This document shows positions 26,551 to 36,345 of a stretch of 64,000 nt of DNA, piece after piece; within the stretch, counting starts at the first letter, position 1; every line of letters starts with the position of its first letter. The translations under genes and the position numbers were made by a program. The notes under the pieces were generated by a model. The model did no database searches, was not told where the DNA came from, and saw nothing but the letters and a program-made list of their open reading frames with translations. Origin of the DNA: Lachnospiraceae bacterium (GTDB lineage Bacteria; Bacillota; Clostridia; Lachnospirales; Lachnospiraceae); the NCBI GenBank assembly GCA_900753305.1, contig CAADYR010000117.1:58205-122204 (forward strand). Reading direction: 5' to 3'.

Positions 26551-27291
26551 CTAATGTAATATCTTGCTAAAGAATATCTTCGTACGTTCATTCTTGGGAT
26601 TACTGAATACTTCTTCCGGTGTTCCTTCCTCTACGACCTTGGCACTGTCCAGAAAAATGACTCTGTCTGCAACCTGTCTTGCAAATCCCATCTCATGGGT
26701 TACACAGATCATTGTGATATCTTCTTTGGAAAGCTGTACCATAACATCCAGTACTTCATTTACCATCTCCGGGTCAAGTGCACTGGTGGGTTCATCAAAA
26801 AGGATGATCTCCGGATGTGTTACCAGTGCTCTTGCAATGGCTACACGCTGCTGTTGTCCTCCAGAGAGATTCTGCGGATAAGCATCTGCCTTATTAGCAA
26901 GCCCCACACGATCCAGATACTCCATTGCTGTCTTCTCTGCTTCTTTCTTCGGCACCTTATGAAGCTTGATCGGTGCCATCGTCAGATTCTGTAATACAGT
27001 TTTATGTGGGTATAGATTGAATTGCTGGAATACCATTGCCATGTGATCTCTGGACATCTGAATCCAGTTTTTCTGTGTTACCAGCTCTCCTCCGATATAA
27101 ATCTCACCGCTTGTAGGTTTCTCCAATCGGTTGATGCATCGGATCAAGGTACTCTTACCACTTCCACTGGGTCCCAGGATGACCAGCTTCTCGCCTCTCT
27201 TAATTGTAAGATTGATGTCATCCAACACCTGCAGGTCACCATATCTTTTTCGTAAATGTTCAATTCTGATCATTTCATTTCCGTTTTCCAT
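26551..27291 (-). CDS. Amino-acid ABC transporter ATP-binding protein
   Basis: 246 residues, GlnQ family. Walker A 'GPSGSGKST', Q-loop 'MVFQQFNLYPHKTVLQN', ABC signature 'NLSGGQQQRVAIARAL', Walker B 'IILFDEPTSALDPE' and the H-loop 'CVTHEMGFA'. It powers the importer encoded after it. The ATG at 27291 follows GGAG by nine bases. It is the first gene after a promoter and leader hairpin (27330-27417). Confidence 0.93.
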   Translation of the reverse strand: MENGNEMIRIEHLRKRYGDLQVLDDINLTIKRGEKLVILGPSGSGKSTLIRCINRLEKPTSGEIYIGGELVTQKNWIQMSRDHMAMVFQQFNLYPHKTVLQNLTMAPIKLHKVPKKEAEKTAMEYLDRVGLANKADAYPQNLSGGQQQRVAIARALVTHPEIILFDEPTSALDPEMVNEVLDVMVQLSKEDITMICVTHEMGFARQVADRVIFLDSAKVVEEGTPEEVFSNPKNERTKIFFSKILH

Positions 27292-27329
27292 ACCCAATCA
27301 CTCCAATCTCATAATTCTCCTCTGAATAT

Positions 27330-27368
27330 AACAAAAGGAGCCAACGAATAACTTCGTTAGCTCCCTTG
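27330..27368 (-). terminator. Terminator-form hairpin in the leader of the amino-acid ABC operon
   Basis: On the minus strand GGAGCTAACGAA (27353-27364) pairs with TTCGTTGGCTCC (27337-27348; one G-U) around GTTA, followed by TTTTGTT. It lies after the promoter at 27389-27417 and 40 bases before the ATPase gene, so it can act as an attenuator as well as ending read-through from the upstream dehydrogenase gene. Confidence 0.75.
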
Positions 27369-27388
27369 CTATCTATTTGATAGGCACT

Positions 27389-27417
27389 ATTCTATACAAG
27401 TGCGATGGGAAAATCAA
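27389..27417 (-). promoter_or_regulatory. Promoter of the amino-acid ABC operon
   Basis: TTGATT (27412-27417) and TAGAAT (27389-27394) with 17-base spacing on the minus strand; predicted start near 27382, so the hairpin at 27330-27368 would be within the first 50 transcribed bases. Confidence 0.5.
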
Positions 27418-27458
27418 ATACTAATATTTTGAAAGAAATATAATAATTTTATTATACT

Positions 27459-28451
27459 TTAATTGATTGTGCTGGTAGGGGCTCCGTTCATCCAGTTCTT
27501 GAAGTTCTGTGCTGCGATCTTGATCGTTCTGTATCTTGCCTCTTCGGGTGCCCAGGCTATATGCGGTGTAATGACTGCATTAGGACAATTCATAAGTTCA
27601 CATTTTTCATGCAATGGCTCTCCTGCTACAACATCCAGTCCGGCGGCATATATTTTGCCACTGTTAAGTGCATCAACCAGATCGGGTTCATGAATAATGG
27701 CACCTCTTGCAGTATTGATCAGAATGACACCATCTTTCATCTTGGCAATGGTATCTTTATTAATCATCTCAAACGTTTCATCCGTCAATGGACAATGAAT
27801 GGAGATTACGTCACTTCTTTGGAGAATTTCATCCAGTGACACCTGTTCAATGAAATCATACTCCGGCCCAATCTTCTTATGCCTGCTGTAACCAAGAACC
27901 TTCATTCCAAAGCCTGCTGCCATCCTGCCTGCCCATAAGCCGATACTGCCAAGCCCGATAATACCAAACGTCTTCTCGTATAATTCAATCTGTCTGCTCT
28001 GTACACCCATTCCTCTTCCCGGTCTGCCTTCATCCAGTGCCTTTTTATAATTTGCATCCTGCAGACGGATATCATGGCAGATATCCAGAAGCAGCGCCAT
28101 TGCGAACTGTGCAATTGTCATATCTCCATATATGGTATTGGTAAAGGTCACTCCATACTTTCTGGCAGCTTCCTTATCAATCTTGCCAAAACCATGTGCA
28201 AAAGAAGCAATATACTTCAGTTTGGGATGCTTCTTAAAAAATTCTTCATCAAAGAAATCATCCTTGATCCATGCTCCTAACAGTGCATCCGCATCCTGTA
28301 CGATTTCATCTATCTTATTAAAATCAAAACCTTTCTGATATACAACCTCCAGATTGGAGCAATCAGCCAACTGTTCTTTCCAGTACTCTATCAATTTATC
28401 TCTGGAGGGTTCGCCTCCAATTGCTTCACCCTGACAAACAACAACCTTCAT
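27459..28451 (-). CDS. D-2-hydroxyacid dehydrogenase (phosphoglycerate/hydroxypyruvate type)
   Basis: 330 residues. 'FGIIGLGSIGLWAGRMAAGFG' nucleotide site, Arg in 'INTARGAIIHEPDLVDAL', Glu in 'LDVVAGEP' and His in 'ITPHIAWAPEEARYR'. Likely reduces a 2-oxo acid with NAD(P)H in the cytosol. ATG 28451 has GAGG eight bases upstream. It is the last gene of the peptide-uptake run (oppBCDF, oppA, hisC-like, dipeptidase). Confidence 0.87.
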   Translation of the reverse strand: MKVVVCQGEAIGGEPSRDKLIEYWKEQLADCSNLEVVYQKGFDFNKIDEIVQDADALLGAWIKDDFFDEEFFKKHPKLKYIASFAHGFGKIDKEAARKYGVTFTNTIYGDMTIAQFAMALLLDICHDIRLQDANYKKALDEGRPGRGMGVQSRQIELYEKTFGIIGLGSIGLWAGRMAAGFGMKVLGYSRHKKIGPEYDFIEQVSLDEILQRSDVISIHCPLTDETFEMINKDTIAKMKDGVILINTARGAIIHEPDLVDALNSGKIYAAGLDVVAGEPLHEKCELMNCPNAVITPHIAWAPEEARYRTIKIAAQNFKNWMNGAPTSTIN

Positions 28452-28482
28452 ACGCATTACCTCATTTATCCTTATTTTACTT

Positions 28483-29469
28483 CTATCCGATACATTCCTT
28501 CATCACTCTGAGTACATTACCGTTTGCAAACTTATCCAACTGTCTTGATGTCATACCCTTTTGCGCCAGCCGGTCAAATAACTGATTCATCTGTGTCGGA
28601 TGACTGATCTCAAGATGTCCGCCCACACCATCGAAGTCGGTTCCCATTGCGACACAATCCTCTCCACCGACCTGCAGCATATGCCATACATGCTCTGCCA
28701 GATATTCTACCTTACTGTCAGGAGCTTCTCCTGGCGGTGTGACAAAATCAGGTTCGAAGTTCAGTCCTGATATGCCGCCTTTCTCAGCCAGTATGCGGAT
28801 CATTTCATCCGTCAGATTTCTTGTATGCGGTGTCAGCGCTCTACAGTTGGAATGTGATGCAATAAACGGCTTCTTACTGTATTTTGCAACATCCATAAAT
28901 CCACCATCAGACAAGTGGGAGACATCCACCATAATTCCCATGCGGTTCATCTCTCCTATAGCTTCGATTCCAAAGTCTGTCAGTCCCTTACTCATAATTT
29001 CGGGATCCTTCGAATTGGGATAACCAAAGCAGTTTGCAAAGTTCCAGGTCAGGGCAATTGCACGTACTCCCTGTTCATACATATACTGCAGGTTCTCCAT
29101 TCTGCCCTGTACCATCCTGCCATCCTCTACTGTCAGTACCGCAGAGGTCAGACCATTCGCCCAGTTATTTACAATGTCTGCATAGTTTGAAGCCATTGCA
29201 ATCACATCATTATGTACTGCTACTTCTTTACGCAAGTTTTGTGCCATTGCTGCAAAGAATTCCTCATCAGGAGGCAGCGCTGGTCTTTTGGAGCCGTCTC
29301 TTGCAGGCATATCTCTGGGTGGGAAAAAGACAGCAAAGAACTGGCACATCTGCTTTGCTTCTTTCATTTGACTGATACTCTGCATTCCCTCACCATCATA
29401 GAGACTGCCGGATTCATGCTCCAGTGTGCGCAAAAGTGTATCACAATGCATATCAATATAAGAATACAT
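28483..29469 (-). CDS. Membrane dipeptidase (peptidase M19 family)
   Basis: 328 residues. Zinc ligands are visible: 'YIDMHCDTLLR' (HxD), bridging Glu in 'VLTVEDGRM', 'MVDVSHLSDGGFMDV', 'ASHSNCRALTPHTRNLTDEMIR' and 'AMGTDFDGVGG'. Bacterial M19 enzymes hydrolyse dipeptides, often tolerating or preferring a D-residue at the C-terminal side. No signal peptide, so it acts on imported dipeptides. Its position between an aminotransferase and a 2-hydroxyacid dehydrogenase gene fits degradation of imported peptides. Start ATG 29469 (GAGGG upstream). Confidence 0.92.
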   Translation of the reverse strand: MYSYIDMHCDTLLRTLEHESGSLYDGEGMQSISQMKEAKQMCQFFAVFFPPRDMPARDGSKRPALPPDEEFFAAMAQNLRKEVAVHNDVIAMASNYADIVNNWANGLTSAVLTVEDGRMVQGRMENLQYMYEQGVRAIALTWNFANCFGYPNSKDPEIMSKGLTDFGIEAIGEMNRMGIMVDVSHLSDGGFMDVAKYSKKPFIASHSNCRALTPHTRNLTDEMIRILAEKGGISGLNFEPDFVTPPGEAPDSKVEYLAEHVWHMLQVGGEDCVAMGTDFDGVGGHLEISHPTQMNQLFDRLAQKGMTSRQLDKFANGNVLRVMKECIG

Positions 29470-29513
29470 AATTTTCATCCCTCTTTCTGTTTTTTATACA
29501 GTATATACTATAT

Positions 29514-30596
29514 TCATGCTACAGATTTCAAATATTGGGCAAGTGCATCCAAAAACATTTGATTTTGTTCAGGTCTGCCTATACTGACACGCAGATACTG
29601 TTCTCCAAAATATCTAATCATAACACCGCCTTCTTCTATTGCATCCATGCATTCCTGCGTATTACAGTGTGGATCAAAATAAATAAAGCTGGTTTGCGAC
29701 GGAATTACATCTACGCCCATTTTGGACATTTCCTCTATCATGTAGTCTCTTTGTTCTTTATTATTTTTGTAAGATATTTCATAAAACTCGCTGTCTCCCA
29801 GTGCGGCAGCGGCACCTGCTGCCGCAGGACCGCTTGTACCAAAGGAGCCGGCAATGGAATTTAATGCCTGTGTAATCTCGCTGTTTGCAACAGAATATCC
29901 GACTCTGATACCTGCCATACCATATATTTTGGAAAATGTACGAAGTACAATAATATTTTTGCCGCCCTCTTCCACATATTTCAGTGCACTTGGATAATTG
30001 GGAATATCCACCCAGTCAATGTATGCTTCATCAACAACACAAATGACATGCTCTGGAAGTTTCTCTACAAATTCATCCAGTCTGGCAGGATCAAGAATAG
30101 TTCCTGTAGGATTATTAGGATTGCAGATAAATATGAGCTTGGTCTTATCTGTAATTGCTCCCGCAAGCAGCTCCAGATCTGTAGATACACCATCCTTTGA
30201 AAATACCTCTACCAGCTTTGCTCCATGTCTTGCCGGCAGATGTCCATATGCCATATAAGTAGGAGAACAGATCAACACTTCATCTCCGGGATTTAAAAAT
30301 GCCTCACCGATCGCATTGATACCTGCGCCGCTTCCTGCGTATGTAATAATATCCTCCAGTGGTTTATGTACATATTCTGAAATAGCCTTTTTTGCCCTCA
30401 TAGTGGGAATCATGGGATACAGATTTCCCTGCTTTGCTTCTTCTGCTATCGCTTCTATTGCCTTTGGACTTGGTCCTAACTGGTTTTCATTTGCCATCAG
30501 CCGATGCTTCGGTGCTCCCTGTCCCATCGGTCTACCACCCGCTACATATATGTTATATTCCTTTAATTCCTCTCTCATCAAATCCTTAATTGCCAT
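29514..30596 (-). CDS. Histidinol-phosphate aminotransferase-like PLP enzyme (copy 1)
   Basis: 360 residues, fold-type I class II/HisC group: 'LMANENQLGPSPKAIEAI', 'FICNPNNPTGTILD', 'CVVDEAYIDWVDIPNYPSA', PLP lysine in 'LRTFSKIYGMAGIRVGY'. HisC relatives also act on aromatic amino acids. No his biosynthesis genes are near, and peptide-uptake and dehydrogenase genes flank it, so an aromatic or broad-range catabolic transaminase is more likely. AGGAGG is 11 bases before the ATG. Confidence 0.85.
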   Translation of the reverse strand: MAIKDLMREELKEYNIYVAGGRPMGQGAPKHRLMANENQLGPSPKAIEAIAEEAKQGNLYPMIPTMRAKKAISEYVHKPLEDIITYAGSGAGINAIGEAFLNPGDEVLICSPTYMAYGHLPARHGAKLVEVFSKDGVSTDLELLAGAITDKTKLIFICNPNNPTGTILDPARLDEFVEKLPEHVICVVDEAYIDWVDIPNYPSALKYVEEGGKNIIVLRTFSKIYGMAGIRVGYSVANSEITQALNSIAGSFGTSGPAAAGAAAALGDSEFYEISYKNNKEQRDYMIEEMSKMGVDVIPSQTSFIYFDPHCNTQECMDAIEEGGVMIRYFGEQYLRVSIGRPEQNQMFLDALAQYLKSVA

Positions 30597-30624
30597 AATA
30601 TTGTGCGCCTCCTATCTGCTATGT

Positions 30625-32319
30625 TTATTTTGCCCAGTCGGTATATCTGGTTACTGTTCCTCCTACCGGTGTGATAACATAATCATACTTCTGTGTTCTC
30701 AGGTACTGGTTTACCGGCTGATATAAAGGACAAATAACTGCCTGCTCCAATACGATTTCCTCCATTCGTTTGTAGGCATCCAGTCTTGCTTCCTCATCTG
30801 TTGCATACTCACCAGTTACCTTAACATACAGGTCTTCATATTCCGGATCGGTCCATTTCTCATAATTGAGAGAAGAGGAAGCAATCCACATATCCAGATA
30901 AGTCAATGGGTCCTGATAATCTGCATACCAGCGTGTCAGGCCAAAATCATAGTTTCCACTGCTCATATCCTGTAATCTCTGGTTATAAGAGGTACAGCGA
31001 AGCTCTACTGTCAAGCCTGGAAGATTATTCTGCAGTTCAGACTGAATATAAGCTGCTACTGAGGCAAGCGTAGAATCTTCATTATAGAGAAATTCCAGAG
31101 TAATATTGTCTGTGCCAAGCTCTGCTTTGGCTGCTTCCCAATAGGAGGCTGCTGCTGTCAGATCATAAGCATTATAGGTCGGATTACCTATCGTCTCCCG
31201 GAAGCTTTTTCCACTGGATGTTGCTGCAAAATCAGAAGGAATCGCATAATCTGCTGCAAAGGAACCATCACAGAGAATATTGCTGATAATCGGTTCTTTG
31301 TTGATTGCTGTACTGATTGCCAGTCTAAGATTCTGATTGGATAAATATTCACTCTGTGTATTAAATGCAATAAAGAACAGTCCGGGATAACCTACGGTTA
31401 TCAGATCAGGATTATTTGCGTACATCTGAATATAATCCCCGGAAAGTTTCACAATATCCAGATCGCCATTTTCGTATGACAGAATCGTCTGTTGTGTATC
31501 TGTAAGAAGCGTGTATTCCAGTCTCTCACAGGTTACATTCTCTGCGTCATAATAAGTTGGATTTTTATCGAGTATATATTTCGTACCGCCTACTTCCCAT
31601 TCAGACATAACATATGCACCACAGGAAATGGAGTGCTCTTTATCCAGCATGAACTGATCTCCTGTTTCCTCGCAGAATTTCTGATTAATTGGCATGAGGC
31701 AAGTGGTATTGCACAAAAGATAGGTCAGATAAGATCTTGGCGCACTCAATTCCACTACCAGTGTCTTATCATCTGTTGCCTTAACCCCAAGTGTATCTAC
31801 ATCTGCACCTTCGTAACATACCTCATATGCATTTTTAATACCTGCCGTTACCAGGAAGAATGACTGTGGGCATGCATTTACAGGATCTGCCAGTCGTTTC
31901 CAACTGTACTCCCAGTCATTTGCTGTTACAGGATCTCCATTAGACCAGTAAGCATCACGAATATGGAAGGTATAATTACACTCGTCATCGCTGATATCCA
32001 CACTTTCTGCCATACCAAGGGTGATCTGTCCATCCCTGTCATACTTGTATAAGCCCTCATTGGTATTCCCTATCATTGCCAGTGATGTAGCATACTGATT
32101 GAAGCTTGGGTCCAGTGAATTGAGTTCTTCTGTAACTGAACTTCTGTAGACAACGCTTTCTCCTGTAGTTGAAGTATCAGCCGTTTCAGTAGCTGCTACC
32201 GTATCTGTTGTTGCTGTCGCTGCATCCGTCGCACTGCTGCTCCCACACCCTGCCATAGAAAAGACCATAGCCGCACTTAAAAGTAACGCAAAACCTTTTT
32301 TCAACTGTTCTTTTTTCAT
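30625..32319 (-). CDS. Oligopeptide-binding lipoprotein (OppA family), copy 1
   Basis: 564 residues. Signal peptide with lipobox 'SMAGC' (Cys25) and a Ser/Thr/Ala-rich linker, then the SBP family 5 fold ('GMAESVDISDDECNYTFHIR', 'DAYWSNGDPVTANDWEYSWKR', 'YWEAAKAELG'). It delivers peptides to OppBCDF encoded just upstream. I start at ATG 32319 with GGAG seven bases upstream; ATG 32343 would add a basic octapeptide. It is one of three such proteins in 14 kb. Confidence 0.92.
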   Translation of the reverse strand: MKKEQLKKGFALLLSAAMVFSMAGCGSSSATDAATATTDTVAATETADTSTTGESVVYRSSVTEELNSLDPSFNQYATSLAMIGNTNEGLYKYDRDGQITLGMAESVDISDDECNYTFHIRDAYWSNGDPVTANDWEYSWKRLADPVNACPQSFFLVTAGIKNAYEVCYEGADVDTLGVKATDDKTLVVELSAPRSYLTYLLCNTTCLMPINQKFCEETGDQFMLDKEHSISCGAYVMSEWEVGGTKYILDKNPTYYDAENVTCERLEYTLLTDTQQTILSYENGDLDIVKLSGDYIQMYANNPDLITVGYPGLFFIAFNTQSEYLSNQNLRLAISTAINKEPIISNILCDGSFAADYAIPSDFAATSSGKSFRETIGNPTYNAYDLTAAASYWEAAKAELGTDNITLEFLYNEDSTLASVAAYIQSELQNNLPGLTVELRCTSYNQRLQDMSSGNYDFGLTRWYADYQDPLTYLDMWIASSSLNYEKWTDPEYEDLYVKVTGEYATDEEARLDAYKRMEEIVLEQAVICPLYQPVNQYLRTQKYDYVITPVGGTVTRYTDWAK

Positions 32320-32350
32320 AAGCATTCTCCTCTTCCTCTTCATATATTAG

Positions 32351-33307
32351 TTAAGCACTGATGGTAATTGTCTCTTTCGCCTCTTGCATCCAGCGTGATA
32401 ACTCCTCATTGGTCGCAAGTACCATATGGGTATCACTGAGCTGATGTCTGATTCCTTTTGTATAATCTACTCCCTGTGCATTTTTATCATATGTGATGGA
32501 CTTTCTGATAGGCTCAGTTAGCGGATTCGGTTCCGGTATTGCTGATAGCAGTGATCTGGTATAGGGATGTATGGCATGATTAAAAATATCCTCCTTAGTT
32601 CCCATTTCCACGAAATGTCCTAAATGAATAACACCAATATAATCAGAGATATATTTTACCATTGCCAGATCATGTGCAATAAACAGGTATGTCAATCCTC
32701 TTTCTTCCTGAAGCTGCTTCATGATATTAACTACCTGAGCCTGTATGGAAACATCCAGAGCACTGATACATTCATCAGCAATGATAATCTCCGGCTCCAT
32801 GACCATAGCTCTTGCAATACCGACACGCTGCCTTTGTCCACCGGAGAACATATGCGGATAACGATTTGCCTGTTCATGATTGAGTCCAACCTTCTCCAGA
32901 ATGTCAAAAACCTTCTGTTCTCTTTCCTCCTTCGTACGGTACATATGGTTTGCATCCAGTCCTTCCGCAACGATATCTATTACTTTTTTTCTGGGATTTA
33001 AGCTCGCCATCGGATCCTGAAAGATCATCTGCATATTCTGGGTCAGATATTTCTTCTTTTCCCTGGTCATTTTGCCGGAAATTTCTTTTCCATTTAATTT
33101 AATCGTACCTGCTGTAGGATCATATAAACGGATGATAGAACGGCCAATGGTAGATTTACCGGAACCTGATTCTCCGACCAGTCCGAAGGTCGTTCCCTTG
33201 GGAACTACGAAGCTTACATCATCTACTGCCTTTACTGTATTCTTGCGGTCTATTGGAAAATACTGCTTTAAGCCGGATACCTCCAGAACGATTTCTTTTT
33301 CTCTCAT
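32351..33307 (-). CDS. oppF: Oligopeptide ABC transporter ATP-binding protein OppF
   Basis: 318 residues. Walker A '[12 protein letters not shown]', Q-loop '[14 protein letters not shown]', signature '[16 protein letters not shown]', Walker B '[14 protein letters not shown]', H-loop '[13 protein letters not shown]' and the C-terminal oligopeptide extension ([16 protein letters not shown]). Its ATG overlaps the stop of oppD by four bases. Confidence 0.93.
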   Translation of the reverse strand: MREKEIVLEVSGLKQYFPIDRKNTVKAVDDVSFVVPKGTTFGLVGESGSGKSTIGRSIIRLYDPTAGTIKLNGKEISGKMTREKKKYLTQNMQMIFQDPMASLNPRKKVIDIVAEGLDANHMYRTKEEREQKVFDILEKVGLNHEQANRYPHMFSGGQRQRVGIARAMVMEPEIIIADECISALDVSIQAQVVNIMKQLQEERGLTYLFIAHDLAMVKYISDYIGVIHLGHFVEMGTKEDIFNHAIHPYTRSLLSAIPEPNPLTEPIRKSITYDKNAQGVDYTKGIRHQLSDTHMVLATNEELSRWMQEAKETITISA

Positions 33308-34389
33308 GCTGTTTCACCATGCCTTTCCTTCAATAATCTGTTGATACGGGCAGCCAGTGCAGCAGGCATCTCTACCTTTGGAGCATCCGGATGCTCCAGC
33401 CAGGAGGCTACCTGATGTGTCTCGCTGATATCATACACTGGCGGTTCTTCTTCATAATCAATATTCAAAGCATACTGGTTACGTGGTGCGAAAGCATCTC
33501 CTACGATTTTTTTCAAAAGATTAGGAGGTGTGCCGGGAATTGCATACAATCTTTCATCTGTTGTGTTTAAATCCGGCATGGCAAGCAGCAAGCCCCATGT
33601 ATAAGGATGTCTGGGCTGGAAGTAAATCTCGTAGGCTGTTCCTCTCTCAACAATCTTGCCTGCATACATAACACATACATAATTGGCAACCTTGGCTACT
33701 ACCCCAAGATCATGAGTGATATAAATAACAGAAATATTACGCTTCTTCTGCATTTCCTGAATCAGCTCAAGGATCTTTGCCTGTATCGTTACATCCAGTG
33801 CCGTTGTCGGCTCATCGCAGATCAAAATATCAGGATTACAGGAAATTGCAATGGCTATTACCACTCTTTGTCTCATACCACCAGAAAGCTGATGCGGATA
33901 GTTCTTCATGGTCAACGCCGGATTAGGTATTCCTACCTCTGCAAGCAGCTCCTCTCCTCTTTTCCACGCTGTCTTTTTATCCATATGTAAATGCTTCATC
34001 ATTCCTTCTGTAAGCTGATAGCCAATCGTCAGCAGGGGATTGAGCGCAGTCATTGGGTCCTGAAATACCATGGCAATGTGTTTGCCATTATACTTTGCCA
34101 CCATTTCCTTTTTGGAGAATTGTAAGAGATCTACTGTCTTTTTCTCTCCGTTCTCCTCATAGGTATATAGAATCTGTCCTGTATTGACTTTTTCATTGGA
34201 AGATCTGATACCCATAACAGCCTTAACTGTAACAGATTTACCGGAACCGGATTCACCAACAATCGCTACTGTCTCACCCCTGTGCAATGTGAAATTTACA
34301 CCCCGGATCGCATTGAGGGAGCCAACTGTTGTTTTAAAGGAAATATTTACATTTTTAACGTCCAACACGACTTCTTTATTCTTTTCCAT
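33304..34389 (-). CDS. oppD: Oligopeptide ABC transporter ATP-binding protein OppD
   Basis: 361 residues. Walker A '[12 protein letters not shown]', 'MVFQDPMTALNPLLTIGYQ', 'QLSGGMRQRVVIAIAI', Walker B 'ILICDEPTTALDVT', H-loop 'YITHDLGVVAKVA' and the C-terminal oligo_HPY region with conserved tail. ATG 34389 follows AAGGAGGG. It forms the ATPase pair with OppF. Confidence 0.93.
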   Translation of the reverse strand: MEKNKEVVLDVKNVNISFKTTVGSLNAIRGVNFTLHRGETVAIVGESGSGKSVTVKAVMGIRSSNEKVNTGQILYTYEENGEKKTVDLLQFSKKEMVAKYNGKHIAMVFQDPMTALNPLLTIGYQLTEGMMKHLHMDKKTAWKRGEELLAEVGIPNPALTMKNYPHQLSGGMRQRVVIAIAISCNPDILICDEPTTALDVTIQAKILELIQEMQKKRNISVIYITHDLGVVAKVANYVCVMYAGKIVERGTAYEIYFQPRHPYTWGLLLAMPDLNTTDERLYAIPGTPPNLLKKIVGDAFAPRNQYALNIDYEEEPPVYDISETHQVASWLEHPDAPKVEMPAALAARINRLLKERHGETA

Positions 34390-34402
34390 AAGCGTACCCT
34401 CC

Positions 34403-35395
34403 TTACATTTTTTTCTGCTTCGGATCCAGTGCATCTCTTAATCCGTCACCAAACAGGTTAAGGGAAATCATTAGTAATCCGAAGAATACGGCAGGAATAG
34501 CTAACTGATACGGATACATCAGCATGTGGTTATATCCATCTGATATCAGACTTCCAAGTGATGCCTGCGGTGCCGGAATACCAAGACCTACGAAGGAAAG
34601 GAAGGACTCCATGAAGATGGCTCCCGGTACAGACATCATTGCCATTACAATGACAGAACTAAGCAGGTTTGGAAAAATCTCTCTGAACAATATCTTAACT
34701 GTACTGGTTCCAAGAGTCTTGGATGCCAGAATATGTTCGCTTGCTTTTAACCTGAGTGTATTCGCTCTGACAAGCCGACTCATGCCGATCCATCCGGATA
34801 TTACCATTGCGATAATAATGGAAGTAAGTCCTGGACTTAAAATAACTACCAGAAGAGATACCACGACCAGACTTGGAATACCATTAATGATCTCTGTAAT
34901 TCGCATCATGACCATATCTACCTTGCCGCCGTAATAACCTGCGATCAAACCGTAGGAAACTCCGATAAGCAGATCCAGAAGGGCAGAAACAATGGCAACG
35001 ATCAGGGATATTCTGGTTCCCTGACAAAAACGGGTAAACAGATCTCTGCCCAGGGTATCTGTACCGAACCAGTAATACTCATCCGTACAGCCCTTCATTT
35101 CATACATATTCATTCCATTTAATGTACCATCAAAGATACCAAGCTTCTCCAGTCCGGGTATACGGGGGGGAAGATTTTGTCTGTCTACCTGAACATAATC
35201 ATAAGGATAGGAGTTAAAGGATGGTCCCCACACTGCCAGAATGACCATCAGCGTGATAAAAATAACACCCGCTATTGCACCTTTATTCTTTGCAAAGATA
35301 AGTAATGTTTCTTTCCAGGAAGGAACGGCACTGAATGCGTCATCCTTATAGATACCGTCCTGATTGGCAAATGCATATCGAATTGTATTATCCAT
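34403..35395 (-). CDS. oppC: Oligopeptide ABC transporter permease OppC
   Basis: 330 residues. A soluble N-terminus, a first helix near 35-58, then a periplasmic segment and five helices; 'YYWFGTDTLGRDLFTRFCQGTRISLIVA' region and EAA loop 'KTLGTSTVKILFREIFPNLLS' are typical of OppC. Its start overlaps the oppB stop (35395). Confidence 0.93.
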   Translation of the reverse strand: MDNTIRYAFANQDGIYKDDAFSAVPSWKETLLIFAKNKGAIAGVIFITLMVILAVWGPSFNSYPYDYVQVDRQNLPPRIPGLEKLGIFDGTLNGMNMYEMKGCTDEYYWFGTDTLGRDLFTRFCQGTRISLIVAIVSALLDLLIGVSYGLIAGYYGGKVDMVMMRITEIINGIPSLVVVSLLVVILSPGLTSIIIAMVISGWIGMSRLVRANTLRLKASEHILASKTLGTSTVKILFREIFPNLLSSVIVMAMMSVPGAIFMESFLSFVGLGIPAPQASLGSLISDGYNHMLMYPYQLAIPAVFFGLLMISLNLFGDGLRDALDPKQKKM

Positions 35396-36330
35396 TATTT
35401 TCTACCTCCTGCTAATCTGATTCTCGGGTCGATGACACCATACAGCAAGTCAATGGCGAGAATGATTCCAATAAACATAATCGAGAAAATAAATGCCAGA
35501 GAAATGACCACATTATAATCATTGGTCTGAATTGCCTTGATGAACAGTGAGCCGATACCCGGAATCGCAAATATCTGCTCTGCAACGGTACTTCCTGTCA
35601 ACAGTCCCATGACCATCGGGCCAAGTGTGGTAATCAGAGAAACCAGAGTATTCTTCAGACCATGCAGGAATACTACCTTCATTCTCTGTACACCCTTGCA
35701 TTCTGCTAACAGGATATATTCGGAACCCATGACCTCGATCATCTCATTTCTGGTAAATCTGGCTGTCATTGCCATAGGAGCAATTGCAAGCGCAAGAATC
35801 GGCAGAATAGAAGAGCGGACCGGGTCTGAGGAATTATAGGTCAATGGGAAGAGTCCGGCTTTGTAAGCCAGGAAATATACGAAAGCCAGTGACAATACCT
35901 GAGAGGGAATACTGTTGCCAATCATGGCAAATACTGTCGTTCCTGTATCTATTGGTGAGTTATGATGCAGTGCTGCGATCACGCCAAGGATAAGTCCAAA
36001 CAATACGCCAATCACATAAGCCTCCAGACCAATACGGATCGTAATCGGATATCTGTTAGCGATCAACTGGGATACCGGATAATTCTGCTGAATGTTGTAA
36101 GATACTCCAAAGTCCCCCGTCAGCATGTTTTTAATGTAAATAATGATCTGTTCCGGAAGCGGTTTATCCAGTCCATATTTTTCATACAGAACTACTCTTT
36201 GATCCTCTGTTAATCTCTCATTATTAAAGGGAGAACCCGGCATCAGCTTTAATAAGCAGAATAAAATAACAATAATGATGATAACAGTAATAACTGCCAT
36301 ACCGATTCTTTTTAAACAATACCTGACCAT
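35395..36330 (-). CDS. oppB: Oligopeptide ABC transporter permease OppB
   Basis: 311 residues, six helices. 'CLLKLMPGSPFNNERLT', 'GLDKPLPEQIIIYIKNMLTGDFGVSY' region and EAA loop 'ECKGVQRMKVVFLHGLKNTLV' are OppB features. It follows the cytidylate-kinase-like gene by 15 bases, so that kinase-like gene is part of the same transcript. Confidence 0.93.
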   Translation of the reverse strand: MVRYCLKRIGMAVITVIIIIVILFCLLKLMPGSPFNNERLTEDQRVVLYEKYGLDKPLPEQIIIYIKNMLTGDFGVSYNIQQNYPVSQLIANRYPITIRIGLEAYVIGVLFGLILGVIAALHHNSPIDTGTTVFAMIGNSIPSQVLSLAFVYFLAYKAGLFPLTYNSSDPVRSSILPILALAIAPMAMTARFTRNEMIEVMGSEYILLAECKGVQRMKVVFLHGLKNTLVSLITTLGPMVMGLLTGSTVAEQIFAIPGIGSLFIKAIQTNDYNVVISLAFIFSIMFIGIILAIDLLYGVIDPRIRLAGGRK

Positions 36331-36345
36331 ACGCCTATCTCCTCT

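Noticed and set aside
29514..30596. Calling the two HisC-like genes hisC
   Set aside because: No histidine biosynthesis genes are near and both lie among peptide catabolism genes; the family is known to include aromatic transaminases.
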